Shown: positions 36,695-46,718 of the stretch, piece after piece
Position numbering within the stretch: the first letter of the stretch is position 1
Layout of the letters: every line of letters begins with the position of its first letter
DNA from: Ruegeria sp. Alg231-54
GTDB lineage: Bacteria > Pseudomonadota > Alphaproteobacteria > Rhodobacterales > Rhodobacteraceae
Reading direction: 5' to 3'
DNA: 64,000 bases
Assembly (NCBI RefSeq): GCF_900143525.1
Contig: NZ_FREZ01000013.1
Coordinates: 60,910 to 124,909, forward strand
The notes under the pieces: generated by a model
Seen by the model: only the letters and a program-made list of their open reading frames with translations
Told to the model about the DNA's origin: nothing
The model's database searches: none
Position numbers and translations under genes: made by a program

Positions 36695-37854
36695 TTTTGA
36701 ACCTGTATCCCGACCTCATCCTTAGGGCTGTCCTTGAGGCTGAGGTTATAGGCCGTGATGATCACCATGCACGACAGGACAAAGGGCCAGAAACAGGCCT
36801 TGGGAATCAGGTTGTCTTTATAGTGGATGAACCACAGGGACGGCACGGCCTCGGCTGCAAAGAAGTAGGTGTTTACCGACACTGCCAGCAGCAGGAAATA
36901 CATCAGGAAAAAGAACGATTCCATGTAGATCACGGGCGATCCGGCGAACCCTTCACGCAATTGTACATGCGCCAGCAGGATCACGAAAAACAGGACTGAG
37001 CAGGTGCCGATAACGCTGGACGTACTGAAATCGTGCCGCTCCACCAGATTGGGGCGTCGCGTGACTGTCATGACAGCCCCGAACAGCAGCATCGTCACAA
37101 CAATCAGGGGGATCATGTGAACGATAAAGGCATTCGCAAAGTTCCGTTTGATGACGAAGTTATAATGCAGCTCAGGCAGGTTGGTCTGATATTCGTTCTT
37201 GCCGATGCCCAGGGTCGTATCCAGATCGGACAGGCGATAGTCGAAATAGGTGTTTTCACGCTCCCACGTTCCCATGACGATCCGGTTGTCGATGCCAAAG
37301 ATATCGTTCGGCCCCGTGGCCGGATAGGCCGAAAAGTCCGGGATTAGAGCCACATTGACGTCAAACTCACTCGGCCAGAAACGGACCCAGACGGTTTTGT
37401 GGTCAAACGGATAACTGGTATAGTCAAAGGCCTGGCGCAAGGTTTGTTCAAAGTACCAGCCGATCAACTCGGACCCACCCTGATCTATCCTGTAGGCCTC
37501 TTCAATAAGGCCGCTCGCTGCCTCGGCAGCCTCCGGCAGGATGAACCCCACTTCGCCTTCGGCTGGCTTGATGGCGTCATGCACACCGTCCTCATAATGC
37601 TGCCAGATATAGCCGCTGACATGCACATCACTGGCACCGGTAAAACTGAAGGATTTGATAAATATGCCAGTTTTGACCTGGTAGCCTGGCAAATTGGGAA
37701 GGTCTTGCAGATAAGCGTCGACCGATGCCTGATCTGGCAGTTGCGTCGGGTCCTCGTCGAAATGGTTCAGTTCAATCCAGAGTTTGAACAGTACAAGGGC
37801 CAGACCTAGCGTAACAAAACCCGAGATCAGCCAGACTTTCTTTTCTATGCTCAT
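36691..37854 (-). CDS. Membrane protein resembling pentameric ligand-gated channels
   Basis: A 387-residue protein. A hydrophobic N-terminal anchor (8-26) is followed by a ~215-residue extracytoplasmic region and four transmembrane helices (about 240-262, 275-300, 308-330 and 350-372). The segment DYTSYPFDHKTVWVRFWP resembles the FPFD-x-Q loop of Cys-loop receptors. NFVIKRNFANAFIVHMIPL resembles the run into their M1 helix. The 4-TM topology also fits, but the pore helix is not typical and no ligand is evident. It starts 16 nt after the cyclase stop, so one operon is likely. An unrelated sensor fold is the alternative. Confidence 0.55.
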   Translation of the reverse strand: MSIEKKVWLISGFVTLGLALVLFKLWIELNHFDEDPTQLPDQASVDAYLQDLPNLPGYQVKTGIFIKSFSFTGASDVHVSGYIWQHYEDGVHDAIKPAEGEVGFILPEAAEAASGLIEEAYRIDQGGSELIGWYFEQTLRQAFDYTSYPFDHKTVWVRFWPSEFDVNVALIPDFSAYPATGPNDIFGIDNRIVMGTWERENTYFDYRLSDLDTTLGIGKNEYQTNLPELHYNFVIKRNFANAFIVHMIPLIVVTMLLFGAVMTVTRRPNLVERHDFSTSSVIGTCSVLFFVILLAHVQLREGFAGSPVIYMESFFFLMYFLLLAVSVNTYFFAAEAVPSLWFIHYKDNLIPKACFWPFVLSCMVIITAYNLSLKDSPKDEVGIQVQN

Positions 37855-37870
37855 TCAGCCCCTCACCTGA

Positions 37871-40800
37871 TTAGTCCAGCGGCCCGACCAGCGATTGTTT
37901 GATGCCCAGGTTCTGAAACCGCGCCTTCAACTCATCGAACCCTTCATGTGCCGTCAAAGGAATGCCCCAACCCCCGCATTCAGCCAGTGTTCGAGCCTGC
38001 AAGATCGACAGATCGACCATCGGCAAGGGCTCATCCGCAGTGAAATCGGCCAAGGCATCTGCGTACCGCGTGGCTTCGTCCCACTGCTTGCGCGCCAGCA
38101 TGACGGCAGCGGCGTCCGTATAGAAATGCAGGTGGCTATGGCCAACACAGCCTTCGGCAATGATCTTCTCGCCAAGCTTGAGGTTTTCATCCTGCGCTGT
38201 TGGGTCCTCTTCAGCCATGGCCAAAGCTGACAGCGCTTTTGGTCCGACAAAATTCCGACCGTGTTCCAGGGCAATGTCGACCGCGCGGCGACCGGTTTCG
38301 CGCGCCTGCTCCAGTTGCCCGGCATAGACCTGCGTGCGGGCAAGGTGTTCCAGCGCCTGCGCCTCAAGGCGTTTCGCGCCAACGCGGTTCGCGATCTCGG
38401 CAGACAGGGTAAAGACGTCCAGCGCCTGATCTATTTCCCCCAAAAAGGTGTGCGCGACACCCAAACAGGTCTGCGCCACGCATTCCGGAACAAAGGCGAA
38501 ATACTTCTGTGACACCTCGATGGCTTCCTGCGCATCCAGCTTTCCTTGTGCCACATCGCCGGTATAGCTGCGCGCGACGCTCAGATTGTGCAGGTTTGCG
38601 GCCAAATCACGGACCAAACCCTTTTCCCGCGCCCGTTCGACTGCCTGCGTGTAGAACCCCGTTGCGGTCTGCATCGTGGCATTCATGAAATTGGCATCGC
38701 CAAATCCACTGAGCGCACCAACCTCAAGTCGCGCGGATTCAAGCTTTCTGGCCAGTGTTAGAGCCTTTTCGTTACTCTCAAGCGCCTTTGTCACCTGCCC
38801 CAGCGGGAAGTATACATTGCCGCGCACATAGTTGATCTGAGCAATGTCGCGGTCAGACCCGCAGCGTTCCGCAGCCGCCTCGGCAATGTCCAGACTTTCC
38901 AGTGCTTCCTGATACAGGCTGGCCTGCCGCGCTGCCTGCGCCAAGCCGATTTGCGCGCGGCAGATTTGTTCATCCGTCTCGGCCAGTTCTGCGGCCTCTT
39001 TGAATTCACGCAGGGCATCATTGGACAGGCCCTGCAACCGGTGCGTCTCACCCCGGGCGCAGAACAGATCAAAGCGAACCCCTGCGGGTGCTGGCAGTTC
39101 CAGCGCCCGTTCGATCAACGGGCTGGCATCGTCGAACTGAAAGACCTGTATCAGCTTGTCCGCGGCTTCCAGATAAGCCTGGGCCGCATGGGTTGCACCC
39201 GCGCGATCCAGATGCTGTGCCCGCAGGGTGGCGTCACGGTCCTCAAACCAACTCGCGGCCTGACGATGCAGGCGCGCGCGTTCGGATTTCACCAAAGTTG
39301 CATAGGACCCGTCGCGGATCAGCGCGTGGGCAAACATCAGATCGGCCTCAGCCTCGCGGATCAGGGCCGAGCGGATCAGGGTCGAGGTATCCAGATGCCC
39401 TTCGCTCAGTAGGAAATTCAAAACCTCGGGCGAAAATCTCTGCCCCAGTACGGATGCCGCCTGAATCGACGTCCGGCTGGTCCGGTCCAGCGAATCCAGA
39501 CGGGACTGAACAATGCCCTGAATGCTGCCGGGAACAGATTCCTGTTTCAGCACATCGATATTGCGCAATAACTGCTCAAGAAACAGCGGATTTCCCCCGG
39601 CGCGTTTCACGCAGGCGTCTAACAATTCCGGATCGATCCCGGTGAACTCTTCGACCAGTTGCCGGGCCTGTTCGTCCCCCATGGGTGCCAGTTCCAGCTT
39701 GGATATCAGGGCACCATCCGTCGCAAGTTGCCATTCGCGGTCAATCGGATCGCCTTCCACGCGGCTGGTCATCAGCAACACGCAGGGCAGATTGCGCGTC
39801 ATCGCCGCGATATGGGCACAAGCGGTCAGGATCTCCGGTGAAGCCCAGTGGATATCCTCGATATGGATCAACAAAGGCGTTTCCTGGCTGCGGGCCGAAA
39901 TCAGGTCGTCGATGACCTGACGCCGCCCCCGCAGACGGGTTGCATTGTCCATCACCGCATAGACCTCGGCCAGACCGGGGTCTTGTTCCAGCTCCAGCAG
40001 CGCATTCAGATGCGCGGCATTCGCCGCTGTCACCCAACCCTTGCTAATTGCGTCCTTCGCGACAGATGCACAGGTTTCCGTATCATCCGTCGGCTCCAGC
40101 CCCAGAATACTGCGTGTCACGGATTGGATGGCTGAATGCCCCTCGCGCGCACCGAAATCCATAACCACGCCATTGTGGATGGAATAGGACAGGCTGTCGG
40201 CCAGCTCAGCCACCTGTTCGGACAGGTGGGTTTTGCCGATACCGGGCTCGCCCAGTACGATATGGACTTCACCCTTACCGTGCCGCTGGCATCGATCGAA
40301 CGTTGCCGAAAACAGGGACAGCTCTCGTTCGCGGCCCACAAAGCGATGCCGGCGCGACCGGATGTTGCGCGCCATCCGGTCCAGCCGCCACAGCTCAACC
40401 GGATCACCAAGGCCTTTGATCGCCTTTTCGCCCATCGTCTCACCAACAAAAAGCGGCCCTAACGCACGCTGAATGTCATGCGAAACCAGAGTTTCCCCCG
40501 GCGCTGCCATGTCGGTGATGCGCGAGGCCAGGTTCACACCATCACCGGTCACGGTGTATTCCGTATGCGCCTGACTGCCTGTCGTACTGGCAATGACCTG
40601 CCCTGATGCAATCCCGATATGGCAGGTCAGCGGAGGATTCAGGCCGGGCAGAACCGTGTGAATTTCCAGCGCTGCCCGTGCGGCCCGTTCGGTATCATTC
40701 GTGTGCGAGATCGGCGCGCCGAACACGGCCATGACCGCATCGCCAATATGCTTGTCGATCCGGCCACCGTATTTTTCGACGACTTTGTCCACTCTGGTGA

Positions 40801-41134
40801 AAAACGCGTTGAGCAGCGCGTGCATGTCTTCGGCATCCAGTTCGCTGGTCAACCGGGTAAATCCGGTCAGATCGGCGAACATGACCGTCACCTGTCGCTT
40901 CGCAGGCTCCAGCGATTCCTCAGGCTGGAATGGCGGTGCGGTTTCGAACGTGTCAAGCTCGGCAATCGCGCGCAAAAGCCGCCGACGGTCGCCGACAGCA
41001 GTGACTCCGATTTCGATCAGGTCTTCACCCGTTAAATCGGGTAAAATTCCAAAATCAATTTTGTTATCCAAAAAGGCTTGCGCGTAGTCAGATAGTCCAA
41101 GTGCGCTTAGCCAGTCCCTAAGGTCCTGAGACAT
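37871..41134 (-). CDS. SAM-domain class III adenylate/guanylate cyclase with ATPase and TPR regions
   Basis: A 1087-residue cytosolic protein. The ATG at 41134 has AGAGGGG 4 nt upstream. Residues 1-62 are a SAM domain (LRDWLSALGLSDYAQAF). Residues 75-240 are a class III cyclase catalytic domain with metal-binding FADLTGF and GDAVMAVFG and the GDGVNLASRI element. A STAND/AAA-like ATPase follows, with Walker A GEPGIGKT near residue 300 and Walker B LLIHIEDIHW. The last ~450 residues are helical TPR-like repeats (ALESLDIAEAA, ALDVFTLSAEIANRVG). It makes cAMP or cGMP in response to partner binding or nucleotide state. The channel-like gene follows 16 nt downstream. Confidence 0.9.
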   Translation of the reverse strand: MSQDLRDWLSALGLSDYAQAFLDNKIDFGILPDLTGEDLIEIGVTAVGDRRRLLRAIAELDTFETAPPFQPEESLEPAKRQVTVMFADLTGFTRLTSELDAEDMHALLNAFFTRVDKVVEKYGGRIDKHIGDAVMAVFGAPISHTNDTERAARAALEIHTVLPGLNPPLTCHIGIASGQVIASTTGSQAHTEYTVTGDGVNLASRITDMAAPGETLVSHDIQRALGPLFVGETMGEKAIKGLGDPVELWRLDRMARNIRSRRHRFVGRERELSLFSATFDRCQRHGKGEVHIVLGEPGIGKTHLSEQVAELADSLSYSIHNGVVMDFGAREGHSAIQSVTRSILGLEPTDDTETCASVAKDAISKGWVTAANAAHLNALLELEQDPGLAEVYAVMDNATRLRGRRQVIDDLISARSQETPLLIHIEDIHWASPEILTACAHIAAMTRNLPCVLLMTSRVEGDPIDREWQLATDGALISKLELAPMGDEQARQLVEEFTGIDPELLDACVKRAGGNPLFLEQLLRNIDVLKQESVPGSIQGIVQSRLDSLDRTSRTSIQAASVLGQRFSPEVLNFLLSEGHLDTSTLIRSALIREAEADLMFAHALIRDGSYATLVKSERARLHRQAASWFEDRDATLRAQHLDRAGATHAAQAYLEAADKLIQVFQFDDASPLIERALELPAPAGVRFDLFCARGETHRLQGLSNDALREFKEAAELAETDEQICRAQIGLAQAARQASLYQEALESLDIAEAAAERCGSDRDIAQINYVRGNVYFPLGQVTKALESNEKALTLARKLESARLEVGALSGFGDANFMNATMQTATGFYTQAVERAREKGLVRDLAANLHNLSVARSYTGDVAQGKLDAQEAIEVSQKYFAFVPECVAQTCLGVAHTFLGEIDQALDVFTLSAEIANRVGAKRLEAQALEHLARTQVYAGQLEQARETGRRAVDIALEHGRNFVGPKALSALAMAEEDPTAQDENLKLGEKIIAEGCVGHSHLHFYTDAAAVMLARKQWDEATRYADALADFTADEPLPMVDLSILQARTLAECGGWGIPLTAHEGFDELKARFQNLGIKQSLVGPLD

Positions 41135-41229
41135 GTCGCCCCTCTGAAGCCCCCAACTCCAAAGACAGACGTAGCACAACAAACCCGGATGAGTCTGCAA
41201 AGTTTGAATATTTTAATGTATATGCACAC

Positions 41230-41256
41230 CCAATTGCCCGCGTGACGGGCAATTGG
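41230..41256 (-). terminator. Hairpin after the oligopeptide ABC operon
   Basis: An 11-bp stem CCAATTGCCCG / CGGGCAATTGG with loop CGTGA lies 11 nt beyond the end of the ATPase gene, in the gap before the cyclase start. The T-tract is weak. Confidence 0.65.
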
Positions 41257-41266
41257 GTCTTTGGAG

Positions 41267-42976
41267 TTAGGTCTCGGCCTCTAGCCCGTCCGTCGACAGA
41301 TCGTCCAGTTTCGGCATCAACCGCAGCAACTCGCTTGCATATTCGGTCTGCGGGTTGGCGAAGAGTTCGCTGGTTTCTTGAAGTTCAACCACCTTGCCTT
41401 GCTTCATCACGGCCACTCGGTCGCACATTTGCCGCACCACCGGCAGGTCGTGGCTGATAAACAGCAGCGTCAGACCCAGATGCTCCTGCAAATCCTTCAG
41501 GATGTTCAGGATTTGCGCCTGAATGGACACATCCAAGGCGCTGGTCGGTTCGTCACAGATCAGGAACCGCGGCTGCGTCGCCAGCGCGCGGGCAATCGAG
41601 ATACGCTGCCGTTGACCGCCTGAGAATTCGTGCGGGAATTTCAGCCCGGCCTCATGGCCCAGCCCGACCTGATCCAACAGTTCGTCTACGCGGCGCTTGA
41701 TGTCGGACCCTTCCATCAGCTTGTGATGGCGGATCGGTTCGGCCACGATATCGTCTACCCGCATCCGGGGGTTCAGCGACGAATACGGGTCCTGGAAAAT
41801 CATTTGGATGTTCTTGCGATACGCATCCAAAGCGGCCCTGTTGGTCAGATCACTGACCACCTGACCGTCAAAGGTGATCGTACCGCCATCAACCGGGTAC
41901 AGTCCCGCGATCATCCGCGCGATGGTGGACTTGCCCGAACCGGATTCACCCACGACCCCGAATACCTCACCCGCACGAATGTCGAAGCTTACGTCGTCAA
42001 CGGCGGTGAAATAAGTGCGGTCCCACGGCAGCAAGCCTTTGCGCTGCAGGAACTTCTTGGTCAGATTGCGAATCTCGAACATCGGTTTGCTGGTGTCATT
42101 GTCCACCTTGGGCCAATGCCGCGCCATATCGTCGATGGCAAAACGGGTCTCACGCCCGCCATAGCTGATCTGCGGGAAACGGTGCAGTTTCAGAGTCGGG
42201 CGCGGCACAGCGGCGATCAGCGACTTGGTGTATTCGTGCGCGGGCTGACCCATGACCTGAGACGTCGGGCCGGTTTCCACCACCTTGCCCGCATACATGA
42301 CCGTCACCTTGTCCGTGGTATCCGCGATCACGCCCATGTCGTGAGTGATCAGGATAACGCCAACCTGCCGTTCCAGCGCCAGCTCTTTGATCAGGTCTAG
42401 GATCTGCGCCTGAACGGACACGTCCAACGCCGTCGTCGGTTCATCCGCGATAATCACGTCCGGCTCTGTACAAAGCGCTAATGCGATGACCACGCGCTGC
42501 CGCATCCCGCCCGAGAACTGGTGCGGATATTGGTCCAACCGCGTGTCCGGGTCAGGAATGCCCACCCGGTCGATCAGATCACGGGCACGCTGGTTCGCCT
42601 CGGCATCCGTTCCGCCCAGATGGGCCTGGATCGTCTCGGTCAGCTGTTCGCGCACGGTAAACAACGGGTTCAGCGAGGTCAGAGGATCCTGGAAGATCAT
42701 CGAGATTTTCTTGCCACGCAGGCCGCGCATTGCGACAGCATCCAGACCGCTGATCTGGTCACCGCTCAGCTTGATGGTGCCACTGGCAATCCGGCCGGGC
42801 CGGTCCAGCAGACCCATGATGGCCGCTCCGATTGTGGATTTGCCCGCACCGGATTCGCCCACCAGACCGTGGATTTCGCCCGGTTCAACGGACAGGTCCA
42901 CGTGGTCCACGGCGGTGAACAGTTGGCGGCGCGTCGGGAATTCGACCGTCAGGTCGTTGATCGTCAGAAGGCTCAT
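41267..42976 (-). CDS. Oligopeptide ABC transporter, fused double ATPase
   Basis: A 569-residue fusion of two peptide-transporter ATPases (DppD-like then DppF-like). The first half has Walker A GESGAGKST (about 40), signature FSGGMRQRV and Walker B VIIADEPTTALD. The second has GESGSGKST (about 344), FSGGQRQRISIARAL and LICDEPTSALD. A short linker (about 265-300) joins them. It powers import through the two permeases encoded just upstream. It starts 4 nt after the permease stop, so the genes form one operon. Confidence 0.95.
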   Translation of the reverse strand: MSLLTINDLTVEFPTRRQLFTAVDHVDLSVEPGEIHGLVGESGAGKSTIGAAIMGLLDRPGRIASGTIKLSGDQISGLDAVAMRGLRGKKISMIFQDPLTSLNPLFTVREQLTETIQAHLGGTDAEANQRARDLIDRVGIPDPDTRLDQYPHQFSGGMRQRVVIALALCTEPDVIIADEPTTALDVSVQAQILDLIKELALERQVGVILITHDMGVIADTTDKVTVMYAGKVVETGPTSQVMGQPAHEYTKSLIAAVPRPTLKLHRFPQISYGGRETRFAIDDMARHWPKVDNDTSKPMFEIRNLTKKFLQRKGLLPWDRTYFTAVDDVSFDIRAGEVFGVVGESGSGKSTIARMIAGLYPVDGGTITFDGQVVSDLTNRAALDAYRKNIQMIFQDPYSSLNPRMRVDDIVAEPIRHHKLMEGSDIKRRVDELLDQVGLGHEAGLKFPHEFSGGQRQRISIARALATQPRFLICDEPTSALDVSIQAQILNILKDLQEHLGLTLLFISHDLPVVRQMCDRVAVMKQGKVVELQETSELFANPQTEYASELLRLMPKLDDLSTDGLEAET

Positions 42977-42980
42977 GTAA

Positions 42981-43931
42981 TCACCGCAGCTTGGGGTTCA
43001 GCGCGTCGCGCAGCCAGTCGCCCAGCAGGTTGACAGACAAGGCCAGCGCCAGAAGGGTGCAGGCCGGGAAGAACAGGATCCACCACTCACCCGAGAACAG
43101 GAAGCCCTGTCCGATACGGATCAGTGTTCCCAGCGACGGTTGGGTCGGTGGCGCACCGACACCCAGAAAGCTGAGCGTTGCCTCGGCGATAATCGCAAGC
43201 GCCAGCGAGATCGTGGCGATCACCAGAACCGGGCTGAGGACATTGGGCAGTATATGGCGGAACATGATCGGAATTGGCCCGCGCCCGATCAGACGGGCGG
43301 CCTGTACGTATTCCTTGTTCTTTTCCACCAGCGCAGCGCCGCGTACGACCCGCGCAAATTGCACCCAATCAGACAGGGCAATTGCGATGATCAGAACATA
43401 AATCGCCATTTCGTTGCGGTATTCGGGAGGCGTGACGCCCTTGGCGATACCAAAGATGAGCATCGCAACCAGAATGGCCGGGAAGGTCAGCTGCACATCG
43501 GCAATCCGCATGATGAGCGTCTCGACCCAACCGCCAAAATACGCTGCAACCAGCCCAAGGATGACACCTATGATCAGCGCCAGCATCACAGCTGACACGC
43601 CGACAAACAATGAGATGCGCATGCCATATAGAATGGTCGAGAATACGTCGCGTCCCTGATCGTCGGTCCCCAAAAAGAAGGTTTCCTGCGTAAAGGCATT
43701 GGGCGTGCCCGGCGGCGTAAAGCCGTTCATCAGGTTCAGCGATGCCGGATCAAACGGATTATAAGGTGCGATGACCGGGGCAAAAACGGCGGCCAGCAAA
43801 AGGATCAGCACCACCAGTGAGGCGATCAAGGCAACCGGAGAATGCCGGAAGGACCACGCAAAATCGCTGTCCCAGAACTTGGCAAATCGCGATTTGGTGG
43901 GGGCGGTCGGGGTTTCGATGGTATCGGTCAT
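42981..43931 (-). CDS. Peptide ABC transporter permease (DppC type)
   Basis: A 316-residue inner-membrane permease with about six helices. It has the characteristic cytosolic N-terminus followed by LVVLILLLAAVFAPVIAPYNP and the extracytoplasmic FFLGTDDQGRDVFSTILYG motif. The coupling EAA loop appears as EYVQAARLIGRGPIPIMFRHILPN. Its start overlaps the upstream DppB stop as ATGA. It forms the membrane channel of the oligopeptide importer with the DppB-type partner. Confidence 0.94.
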   Translation of the reverse strand: MTDTIETPTAPTKSRFAKFWDSDFAWSFRHSPVALIASLVVLILLLAAVFAPVIAPYNPFDPASLNLMNGFTPPGTPNAFTQETFFLGTDDQGRDVFSTILYGMRISLFVGVSAVMLALIIGVILGLVAAYFGGWVETLIMRIADVQLTFPAILVAMLIFGIAKGVTPPEYRNEMAIYVLIIAIALSDWVQFARVVRGAALVEKNKEYVQAARLIGRGPIPIMFRHILPNVLSPVLVIATISLALAIIAEATLSFLGVGAPPTQPSLGTLIRIGQGFLFSGEWWILFFPACTLLALALSVNLLGDWLRDALNPKLR

Positions 43932-44905
43932 GTGGCCCTCGCGTCGACACGCAGGCGCGGGTCAATGGCATAATAAAGAAGATCGACGATCAGGTTGATC
44001 GAAACGAACATGACCGAAATCAACATCAGATAAGCGGCCATGACAGGGATATCGACAAACTGGATCGCGTTGATGAACAGCAGGCCAACGCCAGGCCACT
44101 GGAACACCGTCTCGGTGATGATGGCGAACGCGATGATCGAGCCCAGCTGCAGACCGGTGATCGTGATCACGGGAACCATAGTGTTCTTTAGCGCGTGGCG
44201 GAAGTTGATCACCCGGTCCGACAAACCGCGAGCGCGTGCAAACCGGACATAATCGGCGCGCAACACCTCAAGCATTTCCGACCGGACCAGGCGCATGATC
44301 AGCGTCATCTGATACAGACCCAGCGTAATCGCGGGCAGGATCAGCGCCTTGAGGCCAGAAGTCGTCAAGAAGCCGGTGGACCAGTTGCCAATCATAACGG
44401 TCTCGCCCCTCCCGAAGCTGGGTAAGAGGTCTAATTCAACCGAGAAAATGTAGATCAATAAGATCCCGATCAGGAAAGTCGGTAGGGACACCCCGATCAG
44501 GGAAACGGTCATGATGACATTCGCAGCAATCCCTTGTCGTCGAATGGCTGTGAACACGCCCAGCGCAATCCCCATGGTGATTGCCAGAAAGCCGGAAACA
44601 AAAGCCAGTTCCAGTGTGGCCGGCGCGCGCTCGGCTATGATGGTCGAGACAGGACGTCCCTGACGATAAGACACACCGAAATTGCCTTGAACGGCATTTT
44701 TCAGAAACTTGTAGTACTGAACCGGAAACGGCTGATCCAGCCCCAGTTCAGCCCGCAGCCGGTCGATATCGGCTTGTGTACGTTCCTGACCCAGCATGTT
44801 GTCGATCGGATCGCCGACAAACCGGAACATAGAAAATGCGACCAGACCCACGACCAGCAGTACGATCACGGATTGGAGCATCCTTCGGACGATATATGCG
44901 AACAT
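43928..44905 (-). CDS. Peptide ABC transporter permease (DppB type)
   Basis: A 325-residue permease with the DppB/OppB N-terminus (IVRRMLQSVIVLLVVGLVAFSMFRFVGDP) and the EAA loop DYVRFARARGLSDRVINFRHALKN. About six transmembrane helices are visible. It is the first gene of the permease-permease-ATPase block. The substrate-binding protein gene lies about 170 nt upstream on the same strand. Confidence 0.94.
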   Translation of the reverse strand: MFAYIVRRMLQSVIVLLVVGLVAFSMFRFVGDPIDNMLGQERTQADIDRLRAELGLDQPFPVQYYKFLKNAVQGNFGVSYRQGRPVSTIIAERAPATLELAFVSGFLAITMGIALGVFTAIRRQGIAANVIMTVSLIGVSLPTFLIGILLIYIFSVELDLLPSFGRGETVMIGNWSTGFLTTSGLKALILPAITLGLYQMTLIMRLVRSEMLEVLRADYVRFARARGLSDRVINFRHALKNTMVPVITITGLQLGSIIAFAIITETVFQWPGVGLLFINAIQFVDIPVMAAYLMLISVMFVSINLIVDLLYYAIDPRLRVDARAT

Positions 44906-45029
44906 TCACTTTCCCCATTGATCCGCTTCTCTATGCACGGGTCGGCTAAATGGTCAAGGTATCGCTAACGGGATGGTATCAGAGCGATCCTTATTTCCTG
45001 CGTCATCGGCTTTGAGCAGGGTACGATGC

Positions 45030-45063
45030 GGATTGGCGGTGCCGAACCGGCTCTCGCCAATCC
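45030..45063 (-). terminator. Possible hairpin after the second peptide-binding protein gene
   Basis: GGATTGGCG and CGCCAATCC can pair 9 bp around a 16-nt loop that itself contains GCC...GGC pairs, just past the gene end at 45079. There is no T-tract, so it may only attenuate transcription into the permease genes. Confidence 0.4.
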
Positions 45064-45078
45064 AATGCTAAAACGTCT

Positions 45079-46644
45079 TCAGTTTACGGTCACCCAGCGC
45101 AGCAAAAAGAAGTTGTCGGGGCGCTGTGTCAGCTCGACATTGCTGCGCGTGCCCCAGACCAGTGGCTGCACATACATGGGCACATAGACCTGTTCGTCCT
45201 GAATGATCTTAGCCACTTCGTCCAGCATGGCCTGACGCTTAGTCTCATCCAGCTCAGATTGGATGGCAGGCAGCAGTTCATCCACGCGCGCGTTCGAGAA
45301 GCCGCCGAAATTCCAGCTGCCCAGCTTTTTCTCTTCGTTTGGCGTCGCGACTAGGAACCGGACTGGGTGTTCCGCGTCAAACGTTCCGGGGCTCCAACCC
45401 AGCAGATACATGTCATAGTTATCCTCGCGCAGCTCGGGCCAGTAGTTGCGCACGGGCATCGCTTCCAGCTCGGCCGTGATCCCGATCTTGGCCAGCATGC
45501 TGACTACGGCTTGACACACCGCTTCGTCGTTCAGATAGCGGTCATTGGGGCATTTCAGTCCAAATGAGAATCCATCCGCGTATCCTGCCTCGGCCAGCAG
45601 AGCCTTGGCACCCTCAACGTCAAATGCGGGACGTTCGGCATGGGCCGCAGAATAGCCGCTCATGGCTGGGCTCACCAATTGCGAGGCCGCTTCGGCATTG
45701 CCGCGCATGATGGTGGCCAGAATGGCATCGACATTCACGGCCTGTGCCACCGCCTTGCGCACGCGTGGATCGCGGAACGGGTTGGGCTTGCCTTCATCGT
45801 CTGTGTATTTCAGCGTCTCGGCTTCATGATCAAAGCCCAGCATGATTACGCGGGCCTCGATCCCCTTGATGACTTCGACATCACTGTCTTCTTGCAGGCG
45901 CGCGACGTCCTGGATTGGCACCGGGTTGATCATATCCACATCACCCGACAACAGCGCGGCAACGGCGGTTGCGGGGTTCTGGATCGGGTTAAATTCGGCG
46001 CGGGTGATGTTGTGTTCAACGTCCCCCCACCAACCTTCGTGGGGTTCCAGTACGGTTTTCAGGCCAGGTTCACGCTCGGTGACCTTGAAGGCCCCTGTGC
46101 CATTGGCGTTGATCGTCGCATAATTTCCGGCCTCTTTGTCCGGAACGGCGGCATCATTGGCTTCGGTCCAGCCCTGATCCATTATCATCCAGTTGGCAAT
46201 CGAGGATGGAAACAACGGGTTCGGCGCGGTCGTCATGAAGTCTACGGTATAGTCGTCAACGACGATGACTTCACTGATGGGCGCAAACCAGCTGCGCGTA
46301 TCCGCGGCCTCGCCCGAGGCGCGTTGATAGCTGAACAAAACGTCCTGCGCGTCAAAGGTACTGCCGTCGTGAAAGGTCACGCCCTCGCGCAGCTTGAAGC
46401 GCCAGCCGTCGCCTTCGCCAATCGGTTCCCAGCTGACGGCCAGGGCAGGCTGAACGCTCATGTCCTTGTCGCGCCGAACCAGCCCTTCGTAGACGTTATT
46501 GAGAAATCCCAGAACCGGGGCCGAGTTGACCGCGTGCGGGTCCATGGTTTGCGGGTCGGTGGTCGAGGCCCATTTGAAATCTGCAGCCTGAACACTGGTG
46601 GCAGCCAGCATCGCAATGCCAATGGCGCTGTTCCTGAGGGTCAT
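45079..46644 (-). CDS. Peptide ABC transporter substrate-binding protein (1)
   Basis: A 521-residue periplasmic family 5 extracellular solute-binding protein. The signal peptide covers residues 1-20 (MLAATSVQA). Family signatures are TDPQTMDPHAVNSAPVLGFLNNVYEGLV and WRFKLREGVTFHDGSTFDAQDVLFSYQR. It delivers peptides or similar ligands to the downstream permeases. It is a clear paralogue of the protein encoded at 46771-48351, with a strong terminator between the two genes, so the two are expressed to different levels or independently. Confidence 0.94.
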   Translation of the reverse strand: MTLRNSAIGIAMLAATSVQAADFKWASTTDPQTMDPHAVNSAPVLGFLNNVYEGLVRRDKDMSVQPALAVSWEPIGEGDGWRFKLREGVTFHDGSTFDAQDVLFSYQRASGEAADTRSWFAPISEVIVVDDYTVDFMTTAPNPLFPSSIANWMIMDQGWTEANDAAVPDKEAGNYATINANGTGAFKVTEREPGLKTVLEPHEGWWGDVEHNITRAEFNPIQNPATAVAALLSGDVDMINPVPIQDVARLQEDSDVEVIKGIEARVIMLGFDHEAETLKYTDDEGKPNPFRDPRVRKAVAQAVNVDAILATIMRGNAEAASQLVSPAMSGYSAAHAERPAFDVEGAKALLAEAGYADGFSFGLKCPNDRYLNDEAVCQAVVSMLAKIGITAELEAMPVRNYWPELREDNYDMYLLGWSPGTFDAEHPVRFLVATPNEEKKLGSWNFGGFSNARVDELLPAIQSELDETKRQAMLDEVAKIIQDEQVYVPMYVQPLVWGTRSNVELTQRPDNFFLLRWVTVN

Positions 46645-46718
46645 TGTTATGTCTCCCTGTTTCTGTGGTCGAGTTTTCTTGGTTTTTGCCGCATGCGCAA
46701 GGAAATCCCAGATCGCAA

